In this document: positions 8,347 through 16,062 of the stretch, in pieces | How positions within the stretch are numbered: the stretch's first letter is position 1 | Layout: every line of letters begins with the position of its first letter | Assembly: GCA_965217825.1 (NCBI GenBank) | Contig: OZ244571.1 | Location: 1,860,001-1,924,000, forward strand | Reading direction: 5' to 3' | DNA: 64,000 nucleotides | Origin: VXNE01 sp965217825 | GTDB lineage: Bacteria > Pseudomonadota > Gammaproteobacteria > Pseudomonadales > Azotimanducaceae | The notes under the pieces: model-generated | Told to the model about the DNA's origin: nothing | What the model saw: only the letters and a program-made list of their open reading frames with translations | The model's database searches: none | Program-made: the position numbers and the translations under genes

Positions 8347-8769
8347 ATGAAAAAGGGAATCACTTTTGGCGCCTTCGACCTCTTTCACGCGGGCCACGTC
8401 ATGATGATGCGAGAGGCCAGGACCGTCTGCGACCATCTGATCGTCGGCCTCCAGAGCGATCCTTCCATCGATCGGCCGCAAAAGAACGCGCCCGTGCAGA
8501 GCATCGTCGAACGCCACATGCAGGTGGCGGCGTGTCGCTACGTCGATGAAATCATCGTCTACAGCACCGAGGCGCAACTGCTTGAGATTCTCAAGTACGT
8601 CGACTGGGACGTGCGCATATTGGGCGTGGAATACCGGGACAAGGAGTTCACCGGACGCGAGGAGACGTTGAGTCGCTGCTACTTCAATCAGCGCTCCCAT
8701 ACGTTCTCGAGTACGGAACTGCGTAACCGCGTTGTCGCCCGCTCTGTCGACCCAAAGGCCGTGGAGTAG
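8347..8769 (+). CDS. Cytidylyltransferase-like nucleotidyltransferase (TagD-like)
   Basis: A 140-residue protein of the HxGH nucleotidyltransferase superfamily, closest in pattern to glycerol-3-phosphate cytidylyltransferases. It carries GAFDLFHAGHVMMMREA at the N-terminus (nucleotide-binding HAGH motif, residues about 14-17) and RSHTFSSTELR near the C-terminus, in the position of the RTxxISTT signature. Such enzymes make CDP-activated polyols or alcohols for cell-surface polymers or phospholipids. The start ATG at 8347 is chosen because the family begins a few residues before the GxFDxxHxGH motif; an earlier in-frame ATG would add 18 unmatched residues. No polymer-synthesis neighbours are present, so the product is uncertain. 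Confidence 0.85.
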   Translation: MKKGITFGAFDLFHAGHVMMMREARTVCDHLIVGLQSDPSIDRPQKNAPVQSIVERHMQVAACRYVDEIIVYSTEAQLLEILKYVDWDVRILGVEYRDKEFTGREETLSRCYFNQRSHTFSSTELRNRVVARSVDPKAVE

Positions 8770-8788
8770 CGCCGAAGTCCGCCGCGCG

Positions 8789-9793
8789 TCACCGCCGGTG
8801 GCGCAGGTACGCCGCGTTTACGCAGTTCTCCAGCCGCCCGTCGCGAAGGTATCGCGCAACCGTCCGCGCCGAGAAGGCGCGAATGTCCCGCCTGCTCTCG
8901 GGCGTGAAGTACGCGGAGTGCGGCGTGACGACGAGGCGGTGCTTTATCCACGCTTCGTTGGCCTGCCAGGCGGCCAGCAGCGGTTCGTCGAGGTTGGGCG
9001 GCTCGTCGGGCAGGACATCGAGTCCGGCGGCCAGCACGATGTCGCTTCGCATGGCGTCGTGCAGCGCGCCGATATCGATGATGCCGCCGCGGGCGCTGTT
9101 TATCACGATGATGCCGGGTTTCGCGGCAGCGAAAATGTCGCTGTTCAGCAGGTTCCTCGTCTCGTCGGTGAGCGGCGTATGGACGCTGACGATGTCGCTC
9201 TCTCCCATGAGTTCTTGCAGGCTGCGCGCGCGGCGAAAATTGAGCGCGAGTTCCACGCCGTTGGGTATGTAGGGGTCGAAAAACGTGACATCCATGTCGA
9301 ATGCCGCCGCCCGGCGTGCCGCCGACACGCCGATCCTGCCGAGGCCGATGACCCCGAAGGTGCAGTCGGACAGGCGCCGTCCGTAGGGATTGAGGGCAGG
9401 TCGCCAGTTGCCCCGGGGATCGGCGCGCAGGCTCTCGTCGTGGAACGCGATGCTTTTCACGAGGGTCATCATGAGTGCGATCGCGTGATCGGCGACTTCC
9501 CTGGGGCCATAGTCGGGCGTGTTGCATACCGGAATACCGAGCTCGCCCCACCGCCGCAGATCGACATCGTCGAATCCGACGGCCGTCTTGACCACGATGC
9601 GGCACTTGTCGAGCATGCCTAACTGCTTTTCCGGCAGCGGCTCGCCGACGATGGCCTCGCAGTTGCGCCATTGGTCTTCGCTCACCTGGTCGAATCCCTC
9701 GCAGAATTCAGCCTGGAAGCCTTCGCCGAGCGCCTCGATCTCGATGTCGTGATCGCGTTCGAAATCCCGGGGCCATAGCACGCGCGTGATCAC
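8789..9793 (-). CDS. D-2-hydroxyacid dehydrogenase (CtBP/phosphoglycerate dehydrogenase-like)
   Basis: NAD(P)-dependent D-isomer-specific 2-hydroxyacid dehydrogenase, 334 residues. The Rossmann nucleotide-binding motif GVIGLGRIG lies near residue 147; catalytic residues are expected in INSARGGIID (Arg), GLDVLPDEPP (Glu) and TPHSAYFTPES (His). VCNTPDYGPREVADHAIAL matches the C-terminal-binding-protein-like branch. The start is GTG at 9793, giving MITRVLWP; I see no ATG nearby. It is divergent from the next gene, with a 138-base intergenic gap. The substrate is not predictable. It resembles the later dehydrogenase at 50703-51674 only at superfamily level. Confidence 0.9.
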   Translation of the reverse strand: MITRVLWPRDFERDHDIEIEALGEGFQAEFCEGFDQVSEDQWRNCEAIVGEPLPEKQLGMLDKCRIVVKTAVGFDDVDLRRWGELGIPVCNTPDYGPREVADHAIALMMTLVKSIAFHDESLRADPRGNWRPALNPYGRRLSDCTFGVIGLGRIGVSAARRAAAFDMDVTFFDPYIPNGVELALNFRRARSLQELMGESDIVSVHTPLTDETRNLLNSDIFAAAKPGIIVINSARGGIIDIGALHDAMRSDIVLAAGLDVLPDEPPNLDEPLLAAWQANEAWIKHRLVVTPHSAYFTPESRRDIRAFSARTVARYLRDGRLENCVNAAYLRHRR

Positions 9794-9931
9794 TTGAATT
9801 CCTTAAAGAGGGTTGATCGGGCGCGGATACTACGACACGACGCGAGGATTTCGCGAGAAGAGGACAGGAAGGGGCTTCGCCTCTGTCAGAATATCCCTCG
9901 AGACGAAGCCCGAAGGGAAGGACGCCATGCC

Positions 9932-10903
9932 GTGAACATCGAAGATCTCGCCGTGCGGGTCGAACGGCTGCTCGACCGTCCGATCATTGATGCATCGACC
10001 GATCCCAGTATCGGCACGAACATTCAGGGCCCGTCGCTCATCCGCGCTCCGGCCTGGCTGGAAGCGCCCCTGGGCAAGTATTACCTCTATTTCGCGGACC
10101 ACAAGGGCAGTTACATCCGCCTCGCCTGCGCGGATGCGCTTCGTGGTCCGTGGAGGGTCTACGCGCCGGGCAGCCTGCGGCTCGAACATTCGCTCTTTCT
10201 CACCGCACCCCCGGAAGTGCCCCCCGCGATGCGTGACCAATTGACGGCGACGGCGGCTCCGGGTTCGGATCCCCTCCGTGAGGCGACCACGCCGCACATC
10301 GCTTCGCCGGAAGTCCATGTCGACGACACCGCACAGTTGATCGTCATGTACTTCCACGGCCTGGAAGGTCTCGGACACCAGGTTAGCCGCGTCGCGATGT
10401 CGCGCGATGGGATCCATTTCGAAGCGCGGCCGGAGGTTCTCGGCAGGTCGTACATGCGGGTTTTCCGCCATCGCGGCATGACGTATGCGATGGCGATGCC
10501 CGGCAGGTTCTACCGCTCCGCCGACGGATTGACCGCGTTCGAGGAGGGCCCGCTGCTGTTCAACGCCAACATGCGCCACGCGGCGCTGTTGAAGCGTGAA
10601 GAGACGCTGTACGTATTCTGGACGCAGGTGGGAGATGCGCCGGAACGAATCCTGTTGAGCATGGTGGACCTGGCGGATGACTGGACCCGCTGGAGAGAGA
10701 CACAAAGCACTGAGGTGCTGCGGCCCGAACGCGACTGGGAAGGAGCCGGGGCGCCTACCTCACCGTCTTCGCGCGGTCCGGTCCACGGTCGAGTGAATCA
10801 GCTTCGCGACCCGGCGATCTTCGTCGAGGGGAATCGTGGTTTCCTGCTGTACGCCGTGGCGGGCGAGAGCGGCATCGCATTGGCGGAAGTCTTCGTCGCG
10901 TAG
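9932..10903 (+). CDS. Beta-propeller glycosidase-like protein
   Basis: A 323-residue protein whose repeated strand motifs (YYLYFADHKGSYIRLACAD, RDGIHFEARPEVLG, RDPAIFVEGNRGFLLYAVAGESGIALAEV) look like the five-bladed propeller of GH43/GH32-type glycosidases. This is a fold-level call only: I cannot name a substrate or confirm all catalytic acids. It has no signal peptide, so it is probably cytoplasmic. The start GTG at 9932 has a purine-rich GAAGGGAAGGA upstream; the frame stays open back to 9794, but those residues are Arg-rich and unlike the family. It converges on the carboxylase operon with 24 bases between stops. Confidence 0.6.
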   Translation: MNIEDLAVRVERLLDRPIIDASTDPSIGTNIQGPSLIRAPAWLEAPLGKYYLYFADHKGSYIRLACADALRGPWRVYAPGSLRLEHSLFLTAPPEVPPAMRDQLTATAAPGSDPLREATTPHIASPEVHVDDTAQLIVMYFHGLEGLGHQVSRVAMSRDGIHFEARPEVLGRSYMRVFRHRGMTYAMAMPGRFYRSADGLTAFEEGPLLFNANMRHAALLKREETLYVFWTQVGDAPERILLSMVDLADDWTRWRETQSTEVLRPERDWEGAGAPTSPSSRGPVHGRVNQLRDPAIFVEGNRGFLLYAVAGESGIALAEVFVA

Positions 10904-10927
10904 CCGGTCGCCCCGCGGCGATAGGGC

Positions 10928-13912
10928 CTACCGCAGACCGGCGAAACTCTCCGCACACGCCCGCGCGAGCCGCCGCGTGTTCTCGATCACATCGCGCCGC
11001 GCCGCATGCTTGTCGATCGCTTCCGCCCGCTCGTCGGGCGTCACCCTGAACAGGAGGTCCCCCTGGCGCACTACGAGGCCGTCCTGGTCCGCCATCACGC
11101 TTTCGTCCACGGTGCCGGAAAATGTCGCACGCACCTTGGTGAACATCTTCATCACCTCGATGATGTAGAGAACGTCGTCAACCTCGAAACGCGTCCCCGG
11201 TTCCAGGTATGGCGCCATGCCCGGCGCTTCCCGGGAATGAAACATGCCTCCGATCTCGGCCACGACTTCATCGTCGGGCGCTGTCGGCGGAGGGCTGAGC
11301 GTCTTGCGCGCCCCGGCCAGCACGTCCGGCGAGTGGAGTTCCGCCGGCGCTCGGAGGGTGAGATCTGCAGTCACCCTGACCTGGCCAAAACCGCTTTCTC
11401 GCGCCACAAGCTGCGGCAGGGCGAGCAATTGCAGGCCATGGTTGAAGCCGATGTGTTCCGCCCGCAGCGTGTCCCAGGCCTCGCCAATGGTGCCCGGCGC
11501 TCCGGCGGGACTGCGCGCTTCGCGCAGCAGCCTGTTCAAATCCGCGAAATCCGTTGCGCCGAGTCCCGCCCTCAGGCGCGCGTAGTGGGCGCGGGCCCTG
11601 TCGAGCAGTTCGCGGTCGTGGTCCCAGATCGCCTCCGCCGCCGGACCATCCGCCGAATCCATGGCGAGGTATCGATACAGCGCGTCCAGAGCATCCGCGG
11701 GACTGACGCGCCATCGCGGCCCGCCGCCGCTTGAGAGGCCCGCATCGTCGGTTTCGAAGTGGTCGGCGCTGGCGGCGATCCAACCTGCCAGCAGGTGGGG
11801 ATTGGCGAAGAGACGCTGCATGGGGCGCAGAATGAGCGTCGACTTCAAATCCATCGCGCGGTCGTATCCGGCGCCAACCGAGTCCATTCCGCCGGCTGAC
11901 TCGCCTTCGCCAGTGGCGCGTTCCCTCACGCTTGCTCTTACGACATCGAACGCAAGGTCGAGATCGACGCCTTGGGCCGCGTCGAACAGGCGGCCCACAG
12001 CCGCCAGGTATGCCTGCACGAAACGCGTTTCGATCTTCGCCCGGGGGTGTTGCGCGATCAGCCAGTTCAGCAGTCCGTAGTGGAAGTCGAGATTGGTCTG
12101 GAGATTGGCGCCCTTGATGCGCATGCGCCGCAGCGCCTCGAGCATGTTGCGCCAGGTCTCTTCGCGCGTATCGCCGCTGGTGAGGAGCAGTGCGATGTTG
12201 CTGTCGTAGGCGCCAGCCAGGTAGTAGGGCACGAACTGGCCGGTATCGGGATTGCGGCTGCAGATGCCCTGGTCGTCGCGGACTTCGCCCGCAATGCTGG
12301 GCGACCAGGACTCGATCAGACCGCCCGCGGCGGGCCGCAGCGCCGGGTCGGTCGCGTTCAGGCGCACTTCTATCGCATCGCCCCGGCGCGGTGCGCGCCG
12401 GGGTTTCGGGAGCCTTTCGCCGTGGCGCGCGATCAGCGCCATGGCCTCGATCAGCGACTCGACCCGCAACACGCTGTTCGGGTCGTCCGGGTCGACGAAC
12501 TCCAGCGCGTAGCAAAGTTCGGTAACGCGGTGCTCCACCTGGATGCGCGTATTCATCTCCATGAAGTAGTGGTCTTCGCCGTCCACGATGCACTCGAAAG
12601 TGGACACCGAGTCGAGGCCTACCGCCTTGCCGAAGCGCTCCGCCTCGTCTTCCATCTCTGTCAGGATCCGCAAGTCGACTTCCAGGGCGCGCGCGGTTTC
12701 GCGTTCCCCGGCGGCGCGACTCGCGGCGATCTCCCGTTGCAGGGACTCGGCGGTGACGGAGGCTTCGATGAGCTTCTGTTCGTGCATCTGCGCGGAACAG
12801 TCGCGCAGGCCGAGGGCCACGCACCAGTCGCCGTTGCCGATCACCTGCACCTCCTGGTGCCGGTTGGCATCGACGTTGAGTTCGATCAGGACGTTCTTGT
12901 CAGCGGCGGCGATCTCTATCCAGATTTCTCGCGTCGCCGTCACCGCGTCTGCTGCTACGGCGTCGAGGCGCGCATCCAGGCTGTCCGCCTCGTAGTGGGA
13001 TGGTGCTTGCAGCACGCGCTGTCCCTTGCCGCCGCCGCCGCCCGCCGCCTTCAGACGCAACCGCCGGTCGGGGAAGCGCTCAAGCAGGGCGCGGGCTTGC
13101 TGACGGACGACATCGAGCACTTCTTCGTCGGTGATCAATTCGACGCCGCGCCGCGCGGCGTCGGTCAATAACGCGTCGGCGGCGAGTTCCACGTCCGCGT
13201 CGTTCTTCATGCGAGGGGTATCCCCTCGCGCTGCTTTCTTTTGCGAGGGACGCCCTCGCGCTGCCTTTTCTTGCGAGGGACGCCCTCGCGCTCCCGGGCT
13301 GAAGGCTCCGTGCGGTGTCAGTCCGTTGTCCCGGGCCAGCCGCTGCAGGCCGGCGTGGTTGCCGCACTTTGCCAGCAGTGCGAGCGACGTGACGTTATCG
13401 ACCCCCGGCGTGACGCTGATCGATTGTGCGAGCGCCGTTCGCTTCGCCGCATCCTTGCGACCGGCGGCGCGCACGGTGGCGGCGCCGGGTCCGATGAAGA
13501 TCAGGCCCGCCGCTTCGAGCGCTTCGACCAGTGCTTCATCTTCTGCCATGAATCCGTAGCCGGCGAACACCGCGTTGTAACCGTGCTCTCGGGCGATGCC
13601 GGCAATCTCCGCGATACGCGCCTCGCGTTCGGCCCGGTCCGTGCCCGTGTAGTCGGCAACCCGATGCACCGCTTGCCGATGCCTCATGGTTCTGAGTTCC
13701 GGCGCGCGGGCATTCGGGTGCGCCATCGCGTCCTTGTCCGAAAGCAGCATGCCGTAGCCGGTGATTCCCATCGCCTCGAAGACGTCCATCGCCTCCTTGC
13801 GCACCGGGCCGCGACAAATGATCAGGGGCTTGAGATCGGTGCAATCGAAGCTACGCACCCACGCGGAGTCCTCCACCGATCGCGTGGTCGGGCGCGGTTG
13901 ACCGGCTCGCAT
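10928..13912 (-). CDS. Biotin carboxylase/BCCP chain of an acyl-CoA (propionyl-CoA-type) carboxylase, with repeat insertion
   Basis: ATP-dependent carboxylation of a biotin carried on the same chain (994 residues). The N-terminal biotin-carboxylase part has AVFAGYGFMAEDEALVEALE and the ATP-grasp glycine loop KAAGGGGGKGQR, then the EMNTRIQVEHRVTE active-site motif. A long middle region probably binds the carboxyltransferase. The C-terminal biotinyl domain has its lysine at about residue 922 in IEVMKMFTK. A repeat-encoded stretch (ARGRPSQEKAARGRPSQKKA) sits between the N-terminal domain and the ATP-grasp part. The gene overlaps the carboxyltransferase stop by one base (TGATG) and ends the mutase-epimerase-carboxylase operon, so propionyl-CoA is the most likely substrate. 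The methionine at 13912 is chosen for that coupling; an upstream open stretch to 14113 is the antisense shadow of the previous gene. Confidence 0.88.
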   Translation of the reverse strand: MRAGQPRPTTRSVEDSAWVRSFDCTDLKPLIICRGPVRKEAMDVFEAMGITGYGMLLSDKDAMAHPNARAPELRTMRHRQAVHRVADYTGTDRAEREARIAEIAGIAREHGYNAVFAGYGFMAEDEALVEALEAAGLIFIGPGAATVRAAGRKDAAKRTALAQSISVTPGVDNVTSLALLAKCGNHAGLQRLARDNGLTPHGAFSPGARGRPSQEKAARGRPSQKKAARGDTPRMKNDADVELAADALLTDAARRGVELITDEEVLDVVRQQARALLERFPDRRLRLKAAGGGGGKGQRVLQAPSHYEADSLDARLDAVAADAVTATREIWIEIAAADKNVLIELNVDANRHQEVQVIGNGDWCVALGLRDCSAQMHEQKLIEASVTAESLQREIAASRAAGERETARALEVDLRILTEMEDEAERFGKAVGLDSVSTFECIVDGEDHYFMEMNTRIQVEHRVTELCYALEFVDPDDPNSVLRVESLIEAMALIARHGERLPKPRRAPRRGDAIEVRLNATDPALRPAAGGLIESWSPSIAGEVRDDQGICSRNPDTGQFVPYYLAGAYDSNIALLLTSGDTREETWRNMLEALRRMRIKGANLQTNLDFHYGLLNWLIAQHPRAKIETRFVQAYLAAVGRLFDAAQGVDLDLAFDVVRASVRERATGEGESAGGMDSVGAGYDRAMDLKSTLILRPMQRLFANPHLLAGWIAASADHFETDDAGLSSGGGPRWRVSPADALDALYRYLAMDSADGPAAEAIWDHDRELLDRARAHYARLRAGLGATDFADLNRLLREARSPAGAPGTIGEAWDTLRAEHIGFNHGLQLLALPQLVARESGFGQVRVTADLTLRAPAELHSPDVLAGARKTLSPPPTAPDDEVVAEIGGMFHSREAPGMAPYLEPGTRFEVDDVLYIIEVMKMFTKVRATFSGTVDESVMADQDGLVVRQGDLLFRVTPDERAEAIDKHAARRDVIENTRRLARACAESFAGLR
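13209..13300 (-). repeat. Three tandem palindromic repeat units inside the biotin carboxylase gene
   Basis: Units at about 13209-13240, 13241-13270 and 13271-13300. The cores are GCGAGGGGTATCCCCTCGC and twice GCGAGGGACGCCCTCGC, followed by CGCTGCCTTTTCTT-type spacers; the last ends in GCTCCCGGG. The element is the same, in the same orientation relative to coding, as the one in aroA at 5911-6030, and it keeps the reading frame open. Confidence 0.88.
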
Positions 13913-15612
13913 CAATGAAATTCCCTTTGCGGGCCCGCCATGGGGCTTGGCGTGTAGTGCCGCATTAGCAAGTCCATCGAGTCGGTCAGCAGCCGGCGCA
14001 GGCCGCTCGGCATGACAAGCTGCGATATGGAACCCAGGGCCAGCGCCTCCCGAGGATTCATGAGGTCGCGTTCGTACCGCTCGATCAGCTTGGCGTCCTC
14101 GGCGGCGAACCACCGCGCCACCTCCTGTTCCGCGGCGCGATGCGCCTCGGGCCGCGCCTTGCCGGCGGCGATATGTTCGTCAGCGGCGGCGGCAAACCGG
14201 GCCTGCCGTTCGCCGGTCAAGGCTCTGAGCTCGTCCTTGTAGACAAATTCGCGGCCGGCGGGCCCCATGACGGCGACGCGCGTTGTCGGCAGCGCGAATA
14301 CGAAATCGGCGCCGGTCGCGTAGTTGTTGAACGATGCGTACGCGCCGCCGAAGGCGTTGCGCACCAGGACCAGGATGCGCGGCGTGCGCAGATCGACGAT
14401 GGCGTCGAGCATCGCGCGCCCGGCCTGCACTACGCCGCGGCGTTCCTGCTCCGTGCCGGGCAGGAACCCGGTGGTGTCCTCCATGAACACCACCGGGATG
14501 TTGTAGAGGTTGCAGAAGCGGATGAACCGCGCGGCCTTATAGGCCGCGTCGACGTCGATGAAGCCGGTGGAGAAGGCGCTGTTGTTGGCGACAAATCCCG
14601 TGACATGCCCGCCCAGGCGACCGAACGCCGTCACCATGCTGCGCGCGCGGCTCGGCTGGACCTCGAAGAAGTCGCCCTGGTCGCACACTTCCTGGATCAC
14701 GAGCCCTATATCGAACGGCGTGTTGAACCCGCTGGGCGAGTTGAATGCCGCACGGAACAGCGTGTCGAGATCCGTGTCGCAGTCCACCGGATCGCTGGTG
14801 GCGACAAACGGCGCGCTGGAGTGATTGTTGTCCGGCAGATAGGTGAGCAGGCGCCGCACCAGTTCCAGCGCCGCCGTCTCGTCGTCCACGGTGAAATCGG
14901 CGACACCCGAGGCGCCGTGCACGCCGGGGCCGCCGAGTGCGTCGGGCGTCACGTCTTCTCCCAGCACTTCCTTTACGACGCCGACGCCCGTCAGTCCGAA
15001 GAACGTGTCGTTCGGCTGGATGACGAAGCTCCCCTGGCGCGGCAGGTAGGAGCCGCCACCGGCGTTGAAGCCAAACATGCACATGATGCTCGGCACGATG
15101 CCGCTGATCTTCCGCAGCGCGGTGAACGCCTCGGCGTAGCCGTCGAGTCCGCCGACGCCGGCGGGAACGAACGCGCCGGCGCTATCGTTCAGGCCGACGA
15201 CCGGTATGCCCTGTTTCGCGGCCAACTGGTACAGGGATGCCAGCTTCTTGCCGTTGGTGGCGTCCATCGAACCCGCGCGACTCGTGAAGTCGTGGCCATA
15301 GACGGCGATGTCTCGCCCGCCCGACTTGATAAGGGCGGTGACGAGTGAGGCGCCGTCGAGGTATGGACCCCAATTCTGAAACAGGATCATGGGCTCCTCG
15401 TCGGCGAGCACGCGAATGCGCTCCCATACCGTCATGCGGCCCTTGCCGTGCTGCCGCGAAATGTTGCGGTAGCCGCCCGCCCGGAAAGGCTTCTGCTGCA
15501 AGGCGCGGGCTTCACTCAGCGACTGCTCGTACTGTCCGGTCTGATCTTCGGCGGCGCCGTCCCCGAGCGGTTCCTCAAGGATGGGCACCAGGTTCTGGAA
15601 TGGCTTGTTCAT
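13912..15612 (-). CDS. Acyl-CoA (propionyl-CoA-type) carboxylase carboxyltransferase subunit
   Basis: Transfers the carboxyl group from carboxybiotin to an acyl-CoA. The 566-residue chain has the two crotonase-like halves of PccB/AccD5-type carboxyltransferases. The N-terminal half contains GKGRMTVWERI, DFTSRAGSMDATNGKK, GLNDSAGAF and FGFNAGGGSYLPRQ; the C-terminal half contains FVANNSAFSTGFIDVDAAYKAARF, FMEDTTGFLPGTEQE, RNAFGGAYASFN and AVMGPAGREFVY. The start overlaps the epimerase stop (ATGA) and its stop overlaps the biotin-carboxylase start, so the three are translationally coupled. Placement between methylmalonyl-CoA epimerase and a biotin carboxylase favours propionyl-CoA, but the acyl preference is inference. 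Confidence 0.92.
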   Translation of the reverse strand: MNKPFQNLVPILEEPLGDGAAEDQTGQYEQSLSEARALQQKPFRAGGYRNISRQHGKGRMTVWERIRVLADEEPMILFQNWGPYLDGASLVTALIKSGGRDIAVYGHDFTSRAGSMDATNGKKLASLYQLAAKQGIPVVGLNDSAGAFVPAGVGGLDGYAEAFTALRKISGIVPSIMCMFGFNAGGGSYLPRQGSFVIQPNDTFFGLTGVGVVKEVLGEDVTPDALGGPGVHGASGVADFTVDDETAALELVRRLLTYLPDNNHSSAPFVATSDPVDCDTDLDTLFRAAFNSPSGFNTPFDIGLVIQEVCDQGDFFEVQPSRARSMVTAFGRLGGHVTGFVANNSAFSTGFIDVDAAYKAARFIRFCNLYNIPVVFMEDTTGFLPGTEQERRGVVQAGRAMLDAIVDLRTPRILVLVRNAFGGAYASFNNYATGADFVFALPTTRVAVMGPAGREFVYKDELRALTGERQARFAAAADEHIAAGKARPEAHRAAEQEVARWFAAEDAKLIERYERDLMNPREALALGSISQLVMPSGLRRLLTDSMDLLMRHYTPSPMAGPQREFH

Positions 15613-16019
15613 GTGCCTACCTGCTCAAGTTCGATCAGGGTGCCGCAAAAGTCCCTGGGGTGCAGGAACACCACCGGCAAGCCGTGGGCGCCGATGCTCG
15701 GTGCGCCGTCGCCGATGACCGTCATGCCGGCAGCTTGCATGGCGTCGATGGCGGCGCGAATGTCGGGCACCTCGTAGCAGACATGGTGTATGCCGCCCTT
15801 GGGGCTGCGTTCCAGGAACCCGGCGATGGGTGACGCTTCGCCCAACGGGTGGATCAACTCGATCTTGCTGTTCGGCAGTTCGACGAAGACGGTCGTGACG
15901 CCCTGGTCGGGCAACGGCACCGGCGCTGAAACGGCGGCGCCGAGCGTGTCCCGGTAGAGCGCGGCCGCCGCGTCGAGGTCCGGCACTGCGATGGCAACGT
16001 GGTTCAGCCTTCCAATCAT
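15609..16019 (-). CDS. mce: Methylmalonyl-CoA epimerase
   Basis: Interconverts (S)- and (R)-methylmalonyl-CoA, the step between the carboxylase and the mutase. It is a 136-residue vicinal-oxygen-chelate protein, matching the family length of about 135-150. Visible markers are RLNHVAIAVPDLDAA (first metal ligand, His), PKGGIHHVCYEVPDI (second His region), HPRDFCGTLIELEQ (Glu ligand) and KIELIHPLG. It lies 43 bases downstream of the mutase gene and its stop overlaps the carboxyltransferase start, consistent with one propionyl-CoA operon. Confidence 0.93.
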   Translation of the reverse strand: MIGRLNHVAIAVPDLDAAAALYRDTLGAAVSAPVPLPDQGVTTVFVELPNSKIELIHPLGEASPIAGFLERSPKGGIHHVCYEVPDIRAAIDAMQAAGMTVIGDGAPSIGAHGLPVVFLHPRDFCGTLIELEQVGT

Positions 16020-16062
16020 TGGCGTGTCTGCCGGCTGCGACCGAGCGCGTCGGGGTTGGAGT

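Noticed and set aside
11268..12824. Minus-strand frame in a different phase inside the biotin carboxylase
   Set aside because: Low-complexity Arg-rich translation; the other phase carries all carboxylase motifs.
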